Origin: Terrimonas_A sp040509495
GTDB taxonomy: Bacteria > Bacteroidota > Bacteroidia > Chitinophagales > Chitinophagaceae
Assembly (NCBI GenBank): GCA_040509495.1
Contig: JBEVKW010000469.1
Coordinates: 1 to 64,000 of the forward strand
DNA: 64,000 nt
Reading direction: 5' to 3'
The notes under the pieces: generated by a model
The model's database searches: none
What the model was told of the DNA's origin: nothing
Seen by the model: the letters and a program-made list of their open reading frames with translations, nothing else
Position numbers and translations under genes: made by a program
Shown: positions 42,917 through 52,477 of the stretch, piece after piece
Layout of the letters: each line of letters opens with the position of its first letter
Position numbering within the stretch: position 1 is the stretch's first letter

Positions 42917-45298
42917 ATGAAAAGCATCTCATTTACCACCGCCGTCGTTTGTTTCTCTTTGACAAGTTTTTCCCAGGTCCTTCCTGAGGGCCAGGTAAGG
43001 GAAAAGGAACAGGCTGTACTGAACAGCAAAAAGCCCGGCATAAAACAGGTCGGCCAACTTCTTGAATTGAGTTCCCACTATCTTTTCAAAGACGGTGAAG
43101 CGGAAACTGATCTGTCCCGCTCATTAGCTTATTCAAGGCAGGCCAAAGACCTCAGCCGCACATTGAATTATCAGAAGGGGTTTTCGGAAGCTTCGATCCT
43201 GTGGGGTACGGCTGCTATGGAGGGCGGCGACCTGAGCAGTGCCGCGGCGGTACTTCAGACAACGAAAGCAGATATCAGGTCGCGGCTGAGCCTGATCTAT
43301 AGCCGGTATCATCGTTATGGCGGCGCGAATCCCGTGAACAATGACAGTGCTATGTATTACGCCACGGAAGCCCGCGAGACCGCCCTGGCCATCAATAATA
43401 CCTTTCTGGAGGTGGAGGCACTGAAAGAGTTGTATGCATTGCATGTTCTACGCCACGAATATTCACGCGCAGAGAGTATGTTATTGAGGATGACAATGAT
43501 CGGCAATCCGAAAGAAGTGAATATGCATGAGACCTTCGGCTCCCTGGCGGATATCCAGGTCTCACGCGGAAATTTTGATAAAGCATTATTTTATTCGATA
43601 GAAGCATTAAAGCAACTGGACCAGGCGGGCGATCCTCACAAAATGAAAGGACGTTACTATCTCAACCTTGGCAATGTGTACAGGAATATCGGCCAGTTTG
43701 AAAAAAGCGTTCAGTATTTTGATCTCGCCTATAATTATTTCAAGACCGAAAAACCAGATAACTGGCAAAGAATGTGGCTGCGTGAACGCTCGGCCAATGC
43801 GCTCCTGAAGATGGGGAAAAACGAACAGGCTATGGCACTCATCCGGCGGACACAAGTGGAAGATCCTCCCACCGGCAATGAGCAGGCCTCATTCATCCAC
43901 GTCGCCCTGGGCAATTGCTATAAAGCCCTCGGAGATCTTGCAGAATCAGAAAAGCATTACCTGAGAGCGATAGAACTCCAGCAAAAAGCAAAAGTATTTG
44001 ATGGAGGAATGTACCGGACAGCCGGCCAGTTCTATGTCGAAACAGGCCAATATGAAAAAGGCCGCACTTTCCTGGAACAGGCACTGGCCCGTGGAGCAGC
44101 CTCCATGGGAGCTGCCCCAAAAGCACATCTGTACTTCCTGCTCTTCAGGATCGATTCAGCAGCAGGAAAATATTTATCCGCTATCAATTACCTGATGCAG
44201 AACAAAGCGCTGGATGATTCCATCATCCAGGTCTCCAAAGTCCGGCTCGTAGAAGAATACCAGGTAAAATACGAAACTGAAAAAAAAGAACAGGATCTCA
44301 AGTTGAAGGAGCAAAGTATACAACTGCTGACCAGTCAATCCGAGATACGGCAGCGGGACCTGAATCAGGTGCGATTGGAGCTGTTACTTAAAACCCAGGC
44401 AAACGACCAGGAGGCAGCACTGGCTAAAGCAGAAGCAGAAAAAAAAGATAAAGACATTCTCTTCAAAGAACAGAATATAGCACACCTGAAAAGCGAAGCT
44501 CTTCTAAAACAGGCCAGCCTCGTGTCCGCCAACAAAGCCAAAAATCTCACCCTGGCAGGAACCACTCTTTCGATCATCATTATCCTTCTTCTCTACAACC
44601 AATTCCGCATCAATCAACGAAAGAATAAGCTGATCAGCCAGAAAAACCTTTCCCTCGAGAAACTGATCACTGAACGTGAATGGTTGCTTAAAGAAGTACA
44701 TCATCGCGTCAAAAACAACCTGCAAACCATTATGAGTTTACTGGAAACGCATTCATCGTATCTGAAGGATGACGCATTACTGGCCATCCAGAACAGTAAG
44801 CATCGTGTATATGCCATGTCATTGATCCATCAGAAACTTTACCGTGTTGAACATTCCACGAGTATCGACCTGGCGGTTTATCTCCCCGAATTGATCCAGT
44901 ATCTTGGAGACAGTTACGATCTGAATAACCGGGTGAGATTCAAACAACATATTGAAAGCATTCAGCTTGATATCTCTCAAGCCATTCCGGTCGGACTTAT
45001 CTTCAATGAGGCGATCAGCAATTCGTTGAAATATGCTTTCAGAGAAAATCAGAAAGGAGAGATCAATATCGAAACCGTAAGAACACCGGATAAAACCATC
45101 CGCGTAACAATAAGCGACAATGGGATCGGGTTACCGCCAGATTGGAATAAAAGAACGGAAGATTCGTTAGGCATGAAACTCATGAAAGGCCTTAGTGAAG
45201 ACATCCAGGCAAGTTTCAACATTTCCACCGGCAACGGTACAACCATTCAAATGGAGTTTAAGGTGCTGAGCCTGCGGAACAACCGTCTGCCCGAGTAG
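42917..45298 (+). CDS. TPR-containing sensor histidine kinase (HisKA_2 type)
   Basis: This 793-aa protein has a signal peptide (MKSISFTTAVVCFSLTSFSQ) and a large periplasmic region of tetratricopeptide repeats (about residues 40-430, for example GRYYLNLGNVYRNIGQFEKS and ALGNCYKALGDLAESEKHYL). A coiled coil follows, then one transmembrane helix near 545-560. The kinase is the HisKA_2 class with His in EVHHRVKNNLQTIMSLLE, and a HATPase with NEAISNSLKYAF and SLGMKLMKGL. No response regulator is adjacent, so its partner is elsewhere. Confidence 0.9.
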   Translation: MKSISFTTAVVCFSLTSFSQVLPEGQVREKEQAVLNSKKPGIKQVGQLLELSSHYLFKDGEAETDLSRSLAYSRQAKDLSRTLNYQKGFSEASILWGTAAMEGGDLSSAAAVLQTTKADIRSRLSLIYSRYHRYGGANPVNNDSAMYYATEARETALAINNTFLEVEALKELYALHVLRHEYSRAESMLLRMTMIGNPKEVNMHETFGSLADIQVSRGNFDKALFYSIEALKQLDQAGDPHKMKGRYYLNLGNVYRNIGQFEKSVQYFDLAYNYFKTEKPDNWQRMWLRERSANALLKMGKNEQAMALIRRTQVEDPPTGNEQASFIHVALGNCYKALGDLAESEKHYLRAIELQQKAKVFDGGMYRTAGQFYVETGQYEKGRTFLEQALARGAASMGAAPKAHLYFLLFRIDSAAGKYLSAINYLMQNKALDDSIIQVSKVRLVEEYQVKYETEKKEQDLKLKEQSIQLLTSQSEIRQRDLNQVRLELLLKTQANDQEAALAKAEAEKKDKDILFKEQNIAHLKSEALLKQASLVSANKAKNLTLAGTTLSIIIILLLYNQFRINQRKNKLISQKNLSLEKLITEREWLLKEVHHRVKNNLQTIMSLLETHSSYLKDDALLAIQNSKHRVYAMSLIHQKLYRVEHSTSIDLAVYLPELIQYLGDSYDLNNRVRFKQHIESIQLDISQAIPVGLIFNEAISNSLKYAFRENQKGEINIETVRTPDKTIRVTISDNGIGLPPDWNKRTEDSLGMKLMKGLSEDIQASFNISTGNGTTIQMEFKVLSLRNNRLPE

Positions 45299-45379
45299 AT
45301 CAAAATGCGGCCATGACACCGGTCATCCAGTTTTTCGTTCACAAAGCAGGATCAACCACATTAATCCATAAATTCGGAA

Positions 45380-47800
45380 ATGAAAATTCACCGACTGCTG
45401 ATCCTTGCTATCGCCTGCCTTGCCCCTGCCGTGCTGCCAGCACAAAAAATTGAACAGAGTCTGCAGAAATTATTTGCAGAATATCGTGGTGAAAAAATTT
45501 ACCTGCACCTCGACAAGCAAGCCTACCTGTCCAACGATGTGATCTGGTTCAAGGCTTATATTTTTTCAGGGAATTTTCCTTCGCAGATCAGCAATGTACT
45601 GTATGTTGATCTGATCTCTGCAGAGGGAAAAATTTTACAGCAGCAGGTATTACCCGTTGTACAATCAGGTGCTTCCGGAGCGCTGCAACTACCGGAAAAT
45701 AATTCCGGCTCCGTAACGATCCGCGCATATACCAGGTGGATGTTGAATTTTGATGAAAGCCTGCTCTATTCGAGAACAGTGCCCGTGTTTTCGCAGGGAA
45801 TGACACAATCAAAACTGACTGCCACCAACAGTACATCCACTACTCAAAACGACCTTTCTTTTTATCCGGAAGGTGGCACGCTGATACAAGGAATCGAATC
45901 AGTCATTGCTTTCCGGGCAATGAGTAAAAATGGACAACCGCTGAACATCTCCGGAAAAATTTGTACGGAAGCGGGAGATTCTGTCACCTCTTTTTCATCG
46001 GTACACAATGGCATGGGGTCATTCCTTTTAAAACCATCCACAGAAAAATACATAGCCGTCTGGAAAAAAGATGGACTATTAACGAAAACTTCTTTACCGG
46101 AAGCAAAAGCAAGTGGCATCACCATCAGCGTGAAGGAACAGGGGAATGCGCTTATCTTTACGATCAAGCGAAGGGAAGATGATAACAGTTATCCCGCAGT
46201 TATTCTTGCGGCGCAAATGAATCAGCAATTGTTATACAAAGCGCCCGTCGATCTGAGGAATATCAATGAGATCAGTGGGCGGATCCCCCTTAAAGATCTT
46301 CCTTCCGGCGTAATTCAGCTCACTGCATTTTCACAGGATTACAGCCCACTTGCTGAGCGGCTCGTATTCGGCGGAATCAACAATTTTTCCAGCCAGGTAA
46401 TAGTGAAAGCTCCCGAAACTTACACCGGCCGCAGAAAAACCTTTCATGTCGAAATCGAAATACCGGATACAATCATCACCAATCTTTCACTAAGCATAAC
46501 AGATGCAGCAATCCCATCGGCCTTTCAACAGCAACATATACCGGCATCTTTATTACTGTCCGCAGATCTGCATGGCGGATTGCACCAACCTGATTTCTAT
46601 TTTTCTGAAGACAAAAACGCTTCCCGGTTTCTTGACCTGATCATGCTTACGCATCAGTGGAATGGCTTCCGTTGGGATGATATACTCGCGGGAAAATATC
46701 CGGCAATCAAAAATACCCCGGATGTTACGCTTTGGGCTACGGGAAAATTGAGCCGTCAGGTAATGCAGGCACATCCAGGCAATAATATCGAATTAATGTT
46801 AAAGCCAACAGGTGGCAATATCAAAATGATGACCGTTCCTTTTGATGCAGACGGGAACATTGCGATCAATGATCTTTTCTTCTACGACTCAGCATCGGTT
46901 TATATTAAGCCGCCAAAGAAGAAGGCAGTAGAGTTGGCAGGTAAAAAAGATATTAGTATCAGGACGAATCTATCTGAACGCCCGACACCGGCCGTTCAAA
47001 CGGGTAAGCCTGGTGGCCCGCCCGACAGTACTATGCTGCAGGCTTACAGGGAATATGCTGAATGGATGGATGAGGTTGGCTACGCGAAAGCCACCACCTT
47101 GCAGGAAGTAACGGTCTCTGGAAAAAAGGAAAGCGAAAAAAAACAGATCGACAAAAAATACAGCACGGGAATGTTCAGCGGCAATGATAGAGGTCGTGTG
47201 ATCTTGCCGGAAGACGATCCGGCATTTCTTTCCGCGCTCAACCTGTATGATTATCTGAGAACAAGAGAAGTGGGGTTGCAGATCAATCCGCATGCGGCTG
47301 AAAACCCCATCGAATGGCGGGGCGCCGTAACAGCATTGTTCGTGGATGAGGTGTCACAGCAAATTGTATCAGCAGACGGTAAAATCGCGGAAGATGCAAC
47401 CCTGATCGCATCTCTGGCTATGAGTGAGATCGCGATGGTTAAACTCTTCCCTCCACCTTTTGCGGGCGCATGGGGTAATGGCCCCGGAGGCGCCCTGGCA
47501 GTATATCTCAAAAAAGGGAATCAAGGCAGAAAATCCCGCGTGGATATGCCGGAAGTCTGGCTCAAAGGCTTCACTCCAACCAAACCGTTTCCGCTGATCG
47601 ATCACAGTAAAGAAAATACGGCGATCACAGAACCAAGATCAACACTGCTATGGATGCCATTCATCATCCTGGGAAAGGAACGCCGGAAACTGACAATCCC
47701 CATCAATACCAGCGACACGAAGGACATCAGACTGGTGATAGAAGGGTGTAATGAGGACGGGCAATTAATACATATAGAAAGGATCGTCCGGGCAGAATAA
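45380..47800 (+). CDS. MG2-domain / TonB-plug-like exported protein
   Basis: This 806-aa protein has a signal peptide (about 1-21). It begins with a macroglobulin MG2-like domain (KIYLHLDKQAYLSNDVIWFK near residues 38-57) followed by more β-sandwich repeats. The C-terminal third resembles a TonB-receptor plug (LQEVTVSGKKE near 577; ALAVYLKKG near 702) but no β-barrel follows. Proteins with this layout are common and uncharacterised in Bacteroidota and are thought to sit in the periplasm or outer membrane. It follows the TPR kinase by about 80 bp and may be co-regulated with it. Confidence 0.7.
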   Translation: MKIHRLLILAIACLAPAVLPAQKIEQSLQKLFAEYRGEKIYLHLDKQAYLSNDVIWFKAYIFSGNFPSQISNVLYVDLISAEGKILQQQVLPVVQSGASGALQLPENNSGSVTIRAYTRWMLNFDESLLYSRTVPVFSQGMTQSKLTATNSTSTTQNDLSFYPEGGTLIQGIESVIAFRAMSKNGQPLNISGKICTEAGDSVTSFSSVHNGMGSFLLKPSTEKYIAVWKKDGLLTKTSLPEAKASGITISVKEQGNALIFTIKRREDDNSYPAVILAAQMNQQLLYKAPVDLRNINEISGRIPLKDLPSGVIQLTAFSQDYSPLAERLVFGGINNFSSQVIVKAPETYTGRRKTFHVEIEIPDTIITNLSLSITDAAIPSAFQQQHIPASLLLSADLHGGLHQPDFYFSEDKNASRFLDLIMLTHQWNGFRWDDILAGKYPAIKNTPDVTLWATGKLSRQVMQAHPGNNIELMLKPTGGNIKMMTVPFDADGNIAINDLFFYDSASVYIKPPKKKAVELAGKKDISIRTNLSERPTPAVQTGKPGGPPDSTMLQAYREYAEWMDEVGYAKATTLQEVTVSGKKESEKKQIDKKYSTGMFSGNDRGRVILPEDDPAFLSALNLYDYLRTREVGLQINPHAAENPIEWRGAVTALFVDEVSQQIVSADGKIAEDATLIASLAMSEIAMVKLFPPPFAGAWGNGPGGALAVYLKKGNQGRKSRVDMPEVWLKGFTPTKPFPLIDHSKENTAITEPRSTLLWMPFIILGKERRKLTIPINTSDTKDIRLVIEGCNEDGQLIHIERIVRAE

Positions 47801-48007
47801 GACCATTCCAACGTTAGATCCAATGACTGATGCATAATTCGATTAAAACGGACATGGAATTTGCATAGAATTCATCTAATATTTGAATAAAATTCTTGCC
47901 AATTACCTAACTTTCCAGACTATTTTTAAATTAAAACAATGGAAAGCTGCATTATAACAGCAGCTTATTCAAAATCAATTCAACAACAGCAAGCAAATAC
48001 GTAACAG

Positions 48008-49615
48008 ATGGCGCAACAAATATTCAAAGAAGAGAACAGCATCCCCGAAGAATATCGCATTGAAGAAATACATCAGCAACAATATCTTCTTAATGGCGAA
48101 TTAGTACCATGGACTGGTGCAGTGAATAAGATCTATTCCCCCGTTTGCATTCCGGGAAAGAATGGATTGGAAAGGAAACTGGTCGGCAGTGTGCCCGACA
48201 CGAGTCCCAAAGAAGCGCTCGAAGCACTGGACGCTGCAGTGAATGCCTATAACAATGGACTGGGAGAATGGCCTACCATGTCAGTAGAAGGACGCATCAA
48301 GTGCATGCAGAAGTTTGTGTACCTGATGATCCAGCAACGTTCGATCGTGATCAAACTGCTGATGTGGGAAATTGGTAAAACATTGCCCGACGCAACCAAG
48401 GAGTTTGATCGTACGGTTGACTATATCAATTACACGATCGATGCGCTGAAAGACCTTGATCGCGAATCATCACGTTTCCAGGAGGCAGAGGGTACGATCG
48501 CACAGATCAGAAGAGCGCCGCTTGGGGTTGTTCTGAGCATGGGCCCATTCAACTATCCCCTGAATGAGATCTTTACAACATTGATCCCTGCATTGATCAT
48601 GGGCAATACGATCCTGTTCAAACTACCGAAACATGGCGTGCTTGCTCACTATCCTCTGCTCGAAGCATTCAAAGAAGCATTTCCAAAAGGAACGGTCAAT
48701 ACATTATATGGAAAAGGTGCAGAGATCATCGCGCCGATCATGGAAAGTGGCAAGGTGAATGTGCTGGCCTTTATCGGCTCCAGTAAAGTAGCCAATGGGC
48801 TGAAGAAACTTCACCCCAAAGTCAACCGCCTGCGCGCGATCCTTAGCCTTGATGCAAAGAATGCAGCGATCGTTACCAAACATGCCAATATTGATGTAGC
48901 AGTTAACGAATGCATCCTTGGAGCGCTATCGTTCAATGGTCAGCGTTGCACCGCACTGAAACTGATCTTTGTTCAAAAGGAAATCGCAGAAGAATTTACG
49001 AAAAAACTTACCGCGGCAGTGTCGGCTTTAAAACCCGGCTTACCATGGGAGAAGGATGTAAAGATTACGCCGCTGCCGGAAGCCAATAAACCTGCTTATC
49101 TTAAAGAGTGCATTGATGATGCCATTGCGAAGGGTGCAAAAGTGATCAATGAGAATGGTGGCTATACTGAAGCATCTTTTGTATCACCGGCCGTTGTATA
49201 CCCGGTTAATGACCAAATGAAACTTTATCATGAAGAGCAGTTCGGGCCGATCATCCCTGTCGTGCCCTTTGAAAGCATTGATGAACCGGTGAGCTACCAG
49301 GTGAATGCATCGCATGGCATGCAGGTCAGCATATTCAGCGAGGATGCGGAAGAAGTGGCACACCTGATCGATTCATTTGTAAACCTGGTAAGCCGTGTCA
49401 ATATCAACTGCCAGGCACAGCGCGGACCGGATGTGTTCCCCTTCACTGGAAGAAAAGACAGCGCAGAAGGGACCTTATCCGTTTTTGATGCGTTGCGCTC
49501 TTTCTCTATCCGGTCGCTGGTGGCAGCAAAGATCACTGAATCAAACAAAACATTGCTGAATACCATTGTGAAAAAACATGATTCGAACTTCCTGAGTACG
49601 GATTATATTTTCTAA
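48008..49615 (+). CDS. gapN: NADP-dependent non-phosphorylating glyceraldehyde-3-phosphate dehydrogenase (GapN-type ALDH)
   Basis: This 535-aa aldehyde dehydrogenase superfamily enzyme would oxidise glyceraldehyde-3-phosphate to 3-phosphoglycerate with NADP. The Rossmann segment (GPFNYPLNEIF, FKLPKHG), the catalytic cysteine in FNGQRCTALKLIF near residue 318, and the EEQFGPIIPV motif are present. The usual ELGGK motif with the general-base glutamate reads SLDAKN here, so that glutamate is missing; similar forms are, as far as I recall, common in related genomes. It is monocistronic with a strong terminator behind it. Substrate name follows the family. Confidence 0.85.
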   Translation: MAQQIFKEENSIPEEYRIEEIHQQQYLLNGELVPWTGAVNKIYSPVCIPGKNGLERKLVGSVPDTSPKEALEALDAAVNAYNNGLGEWPTMSVEGRIKCMQKFVYLMIQQRSIVIKLLMWEIGKTLPDATKEFDRTVDYINYTIDALKDLDRESSRFQEAEGTIAQIRRAPLGVVLSMGPFNYPLNEIFTTLIPALIMGNTILFKLPKHGVLAHYPLLEAFKEAFPKGTVNTLYGKGAEIIAPIMESGKVNVLAFIGSSKVANGLKKLHPKVNRLRAILSLDAKNAAIVTKHANIDVAVNECILGALSFNGQRCTALKLIFVQKEIAEEFTKKLTAAVSALKPGLPWEKDVKITPLPEANKPAYLKECIDDAIAKGAKVINENGGYTEASFVSPAVVYPVNDQMKLYHEEQFGPIIPVVPFESIDEPVSYQVNASHGMQVSIFSEDAEEVAHLIDSFVNLVSRVNINCQAQRGPDVFPFTGRKDSAEGTLSVFDALRSFSIRSLVAAKITESNKTLLNTIVKKHDSNFLSTDYIF

Positions 49616-49634
49616 ACAATACTTATCATTAGGC

Positions 49635-49667
49635 ATCCCGGTCAGCTAGCTGGCCGGGATTTTTTTT
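49635..49667 (+). terminator. Intrinsic terminator after gapN
   Basis: ATCCCGGTCAGC (49635-49646) pairs with GCTGGCCGGGAT (49649-49660), with one G-T pair, followed by seven T (49661-49667). It ends the gapN transcript 20 nt after the stop codon. Confidence 0.88.
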
Positions 49668-49689
49668 ACAGACGATCTTTACAAGTGGT

Positions 49690-49803
49690 TCAACAATCTA
49701 TCACAGCCCCGATCGGGGTTGTTACTTCCAAACGATCATCGTCAGGGCCATACGTTTCAAATTCATAATAGCCATCACCCAGTCTATGCGAGCTACTGAA
49801 CAT
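49690..49803 (-). CDS. Possible 37-aa small ORF with strong ribosome-binding site
   Basis: Starting at ATG 49803 the minus strand reads MFSSSHRLGDGYYEFETY and ends at TGA 49690 after 37 codons, with an acidic middle (GPDDDRLEV) and a final cysteine. An AGGAGG sequence sits 7 bases before the ATG, an unusually good Shine-Dalgarno for this phylum. It could also be a remnant of a longer gene, since the preceding codons read a glycine-rich stretch after an in-frame stop. No family was recognised. Confidence 0.3.
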   Translation of the reverse strand: MFSSSHRLGDGYYEFETYGPDDDRLEVTTPIGAVIDC

Positions 49804-49910
49804 CGGGACACCTCCTGCCTGAGTTCCGCAGCCGTTGCTTCACTTTGCAACGGTGGCTGCAGTAAAATGCGATATAAAATATTCTATTGGGAAGATTGAA
49901 TGAAGCGTCA

Positions 49911-50483
49911 TTAAAGATAGGGGTGCCTGAAATTAGGATACCTTTTCTTTCGTTCATTCAGCACCTGCATATTCTTTTCATCGCCGGAGGGATCATACTG
50001 TCTGTGACGCCCGAAGAAAAATTCATCTTCATGAAAGTAGAAAAGACACCAATTGAGTGTTTTGTCAAATACAACAACATCAGATCCGGGGAAGATGAAT
50101 GGTGAAAAACGGATGATCATTTTCCAGGAAGTAACGATTGCATGCCGGCTTTGCTCCAGCAGAAACACCTGATCCGCAAAGGGAATGCCCCGATGATACA
50201 ACCATTTCTTTAATGCGCTACGCCCACCCTCTGTTGATCCACAGCCAGGGACTTTATCTACTGACTTGAAATTTCCCTTTTCAAAAGGATCCCAGCCGCC
50301 ACCGGTGATCAGCCCCGCAGAATGGATCAGCCCGAATAAATATTCAGTTGCTTTATGATCAAGAAAATCCACCTGATCCTTTGTTTCATCGGGCAGCCCC
50401 TGAAACGTTTCGGCATTGCCAAAGGCCGTCCAGTCCTCCGGAAGAGGCACGGTATATTTCAGTATATTCTCAAGATCGACCAT
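49911..50483 (-). CDS. Hypothetical protein, 190 aa
   Basis: No domain family was recognised. The protein is soluble with no signal peptide and rich in aromatic residues; notable segments are LGLIHSAGLITGGGWDP-like (about 51-66) and VVVFDKTLNWCLFYFHEDEF near 136-155, a pattern of small cytoplasmic proteins sometimes met as immunity or DUF proteins. It is followed 54 bp upstream in the genome by the DinB-like gene on the same strand, so both may share a transcript. Confidence 0.55.
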   Translation of the reverse strand: MVDLENILKYTVPLPEDWTAFGNAETFQGLPDETKDQVDFLDHKATEYLFGLIHSAGLITGGGWDPFEKGNFKSVDKVPGCGSTEGGRSALKKWLYHRGIPFADQVFLLEQSRHAIVTSWKMIIRFSPFIFPGSDVVVFDKTLNWCLFYFHEDEFFFGRHRQYDPSGDEKNMQVLNERKKRYPNFRHPYL

Positions 50484-50536
50484 ACAGGGATCAACAAGAT
50501 AGTGTGATCGATCCAGTTTTCATATCAACCCGGAAC

Positions 50537-51037
50537 TTAAAATGTCCTTTCATCAGCAGACGGGCCATATATTGACGGCACCGCAATTTCATTGAGGCGC
50601 ATATATACGGTTAACTGACCGCGGTGGTGTACCCAGTGGTTGATATCTTCACCAAGACTTTGCAGTTTCGGTGCGGTGTAAAGAAGCTGACCATTATTTT
50701 TCAGGGTAAAATCTGTTTTCAATTGCTCTTCTGTCAGATTTTCCAATGCGCTGATAGCCTTTTTGATATTCTCGTCGTAGTAATTAAGTAACGCAGCTGT
50801 ATCACTCAGCGGGAACTGCTTATGTGTTGCAAAGTCTATATTGGACTCTATGACGGTGATAGCAATCCAATTAGGAATATCGGCGACTAGCAAGGCGAGG
50901 TACCCCATTTCCATTGATTTGGGATGTGGTTTGAACTTGTAGGTTGATTCCGGGATGCGTTCAAGGCATTTGCGGGTCGAGGTATTCTCTGCCTTGATTT
51001 CCTGGATGTAATGCTGGATGATTGATTTATGATCCAT
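50537..51037 (-). CDS. DinB-family protein
   Basis: This 166-aa protein uses ATG 51037 (MDHKSIIQHY); a longer frame upstream has no support. It is a four-helix bundle of the DinB/YfiT type, metal-dependent enzymes that often use bacillithiol or other thiols. The conserved histidine pattern is visible as EDINHWVHHRGQLTVYMRL near residues 132-150. Function in this organism is unknown, as for most DinB proteins. Confidence 0.85.
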   Translation of the reverse strand: MDHKSIIQHYIQEIKAENTSTRKCLERIPESTYKFKPHPKSMEMGYLALLVADIPNWIAITVIESNIDFATHKQFPLSDTAALLNYYDENIKKAISALENLTEEQLKTDFTLKNNGQLLYTAPKLQSLGEDINHWVHHRGQLTVYMRLNEIAVPSIYGPSADERTF

Positions 51038-51385
51038 GTTTAGGTTGATTGATGTGTTTTTGGAGGACAATCCCCATGCCAATACGCGCAGAAACCTGGG
51101 AGGGCTTAAGACGTATGGCCTGTCCGCCAGCAACAAATTCAGGGCCTTTCCTGGATGCCCCGGGGGATATCAGAAACGACAGGACATAGCACCCCTTGCC
51201 TGAAAACAAACGTCCAGGCTACATATCCCCTACTACAATAAGAAAAAAAATTTTGTTTTTTGTTATCTACTGACAACAAACTCACCCACCGTCTTTAACG
51301 GTTCGCATCTTTTGATATATTATTTTCCCTTTTCAGCTCTTCATACATTCCTTTTTTAGTTTTCTGGCTTTCGCCAAATAATAAA

Positions 51386-51442
51386 GCATCGCCTTCGCAA
51401 AAAGGTCCGCCCGCATGCCCGGCCCTTTAGGGAAGGCGATGC
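51386..51442 (-). terminator. Long hairpin after the 59-aa ORF, probable terminator
   Basis: GCATCGCCTTC (51386-51396) is the exact complement of GAAGGCGATGC (51432-51442), an 11-bp stem. AAAGG and CCTTT inside extend it. On the minus strand it follows the stop of the small ORF by 15 nt and is followed by TTTATTATTT; on the plus strand a T6 run (51450-51455) follows, so it might work both ways. Confidence 0.6.
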
Positions 51443-51457
51443 ATTTATCTTTTTTGA

Positions 51458-51637
51458 TCATGATCTTCGTAAAGGTCCATCATCATACAATAGATACCCG
51501 GTGATAAACACAGCATTTAGAACAGAAAAAAACAAACTTAAAGCGAGGAAAAACTCTTTGTCAATTGAGGTGCCGTAACACCATAAGCTATCTACCGCGT
51601 CTAGCACCTGGCTTACGAAAGTGGAAAACAAAGTCAT
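51458..51637 (-). CDS. Predicted 59-aa hydrophobic small protein
   Basis: An open frame from ATG 51637 to TGA 51458 encodes 59 residues. It begins MTLFSTFVSQVLDAV and has one or two hydrophobic segments (about 5-18 and 30-51, the latter FLALSLFFSVLNAVFITGYL), ending in charged YDDGPLRRS. It lies downstream of the three putative small-RNA units on the same strand and directly before a strong hairpin. Similar size and hydrophobicity are seen in type I toxins and small membrane proteins, but no family was recognised and it may be a gene fragment. Confidence 0.45.
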   Translation of the reverse strand: MTLFSTFVSQVLDAVDSLWCYGTSIDKEFFLALSLFFSVLNAVFITGYLLYDDGPLRRS

Positions 51638-51733
51638 CCATATATGTTTATTTTTCCAGTCACCCTCCTAGTTGAATACATCAGGCTGGCTTCATCCCTT
51701 TCAACAATGTTTAGTTGTTCCGCAGCGCAAAAC

Positions 51734-51941
51734 AAAAAACCCCGTCATTGACGGGGCTTAATTTCTTCCAGTTTTGGTGATCTGGTTTTTCATAGTGCTG
51801 GAAGCGGTTTCAAAGGATTTGGATTGGATTTCAAGGATACGGATTTCAAACTGCTTGCTATAAGAGAACTGAAAAAAGAACTAATGGTTTTTCGGACCTG
51901 TATTATCAGGTTTTAAAGGATACTGGATTTTACCTGTTTAT
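51734..51941 (-). ncRNA. Putative small RNA, unit 1 of 3
   Basis: On the minus strand a promoter-like pair is seen: TTACTTTG (51954-51947) with an ACTATTTTTAT block about 19-20 bp upstream (51971-51981). Transcription would start near 51941 and end at hairpin CCCCGTC-AAT-GACGGGG (51756-51740) plus T6 (51739-51734), giving about 208 nt. Inside, CTTCCAG and CTGGAAG (near 51801 and 51766) can pair as a second hairpin, and the middle carries repeated AUCC motifs. No ORF of note is present. Not matched to any RNA family I know. Confidence 0.6.
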
Positions 51942-52110
51942 AAGAACAAAGTAACGACGATTTGAAAACGATAAAAATAGTCTGACTTATGATTAGGCTG
52001 TAGCAGGTTCACTACACACGCGTAATTATTCTCCCCGTATCGGATCAGTATACTATATCCAGTGCAAAGACATCAGCGTTTAACCGATATCGCTAAACAA
52101 TCCGTAATAC

Positions 52111-52320
52111 AAAAAACCCCGTCATTGACGGGGCTTTAATTTCTTCCAGTTTGGTGAGCTGGTTTTTCATAGAGCTGGAAGCTGTTCTAAAGGGTTTGGA
52201 TTGGATTTCAAGGATACGGATCAAAACTGCTTGCTATAAGAAAACTGAGAAAAAGAACGGATGGTTTTTCGGATCTGGATTATTACGTTTTAAAAGGATA
52301 CTGGATTGATACCTGCTTAT
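52111..52320 (-). ncRNA. Putative small RNA, unit 2 of 3
   Basis: This has the same layout as unit 1. The -7-like box is TTACTTTG at 52333-52326, the upstream A/T block at 52350-52360, and the terminator hairpin at 52133-52117 with T6 at 52116-52111. The predicted length is about 210 nt. The CTTCCAG / CTGGAAG pairing and the AUCC motifs are kept, while other positions differ from unit 1, including small insertions and deletions in the body. Confidence 0.6.
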
Positions 52321-52477
52321 AAGAACAAAGTAACGACGATTTGAAAACGATAAAAATAGTACGGCTTATGATTAGGATGTAGCAACAATGCTACAGGTAC
52401 GTAAATTTTCCTCCCGTATCAGTTCAATGTATTTTCTCGCAAATGACGGCCTTATGATAGCGGGTATCCCATTAAAC

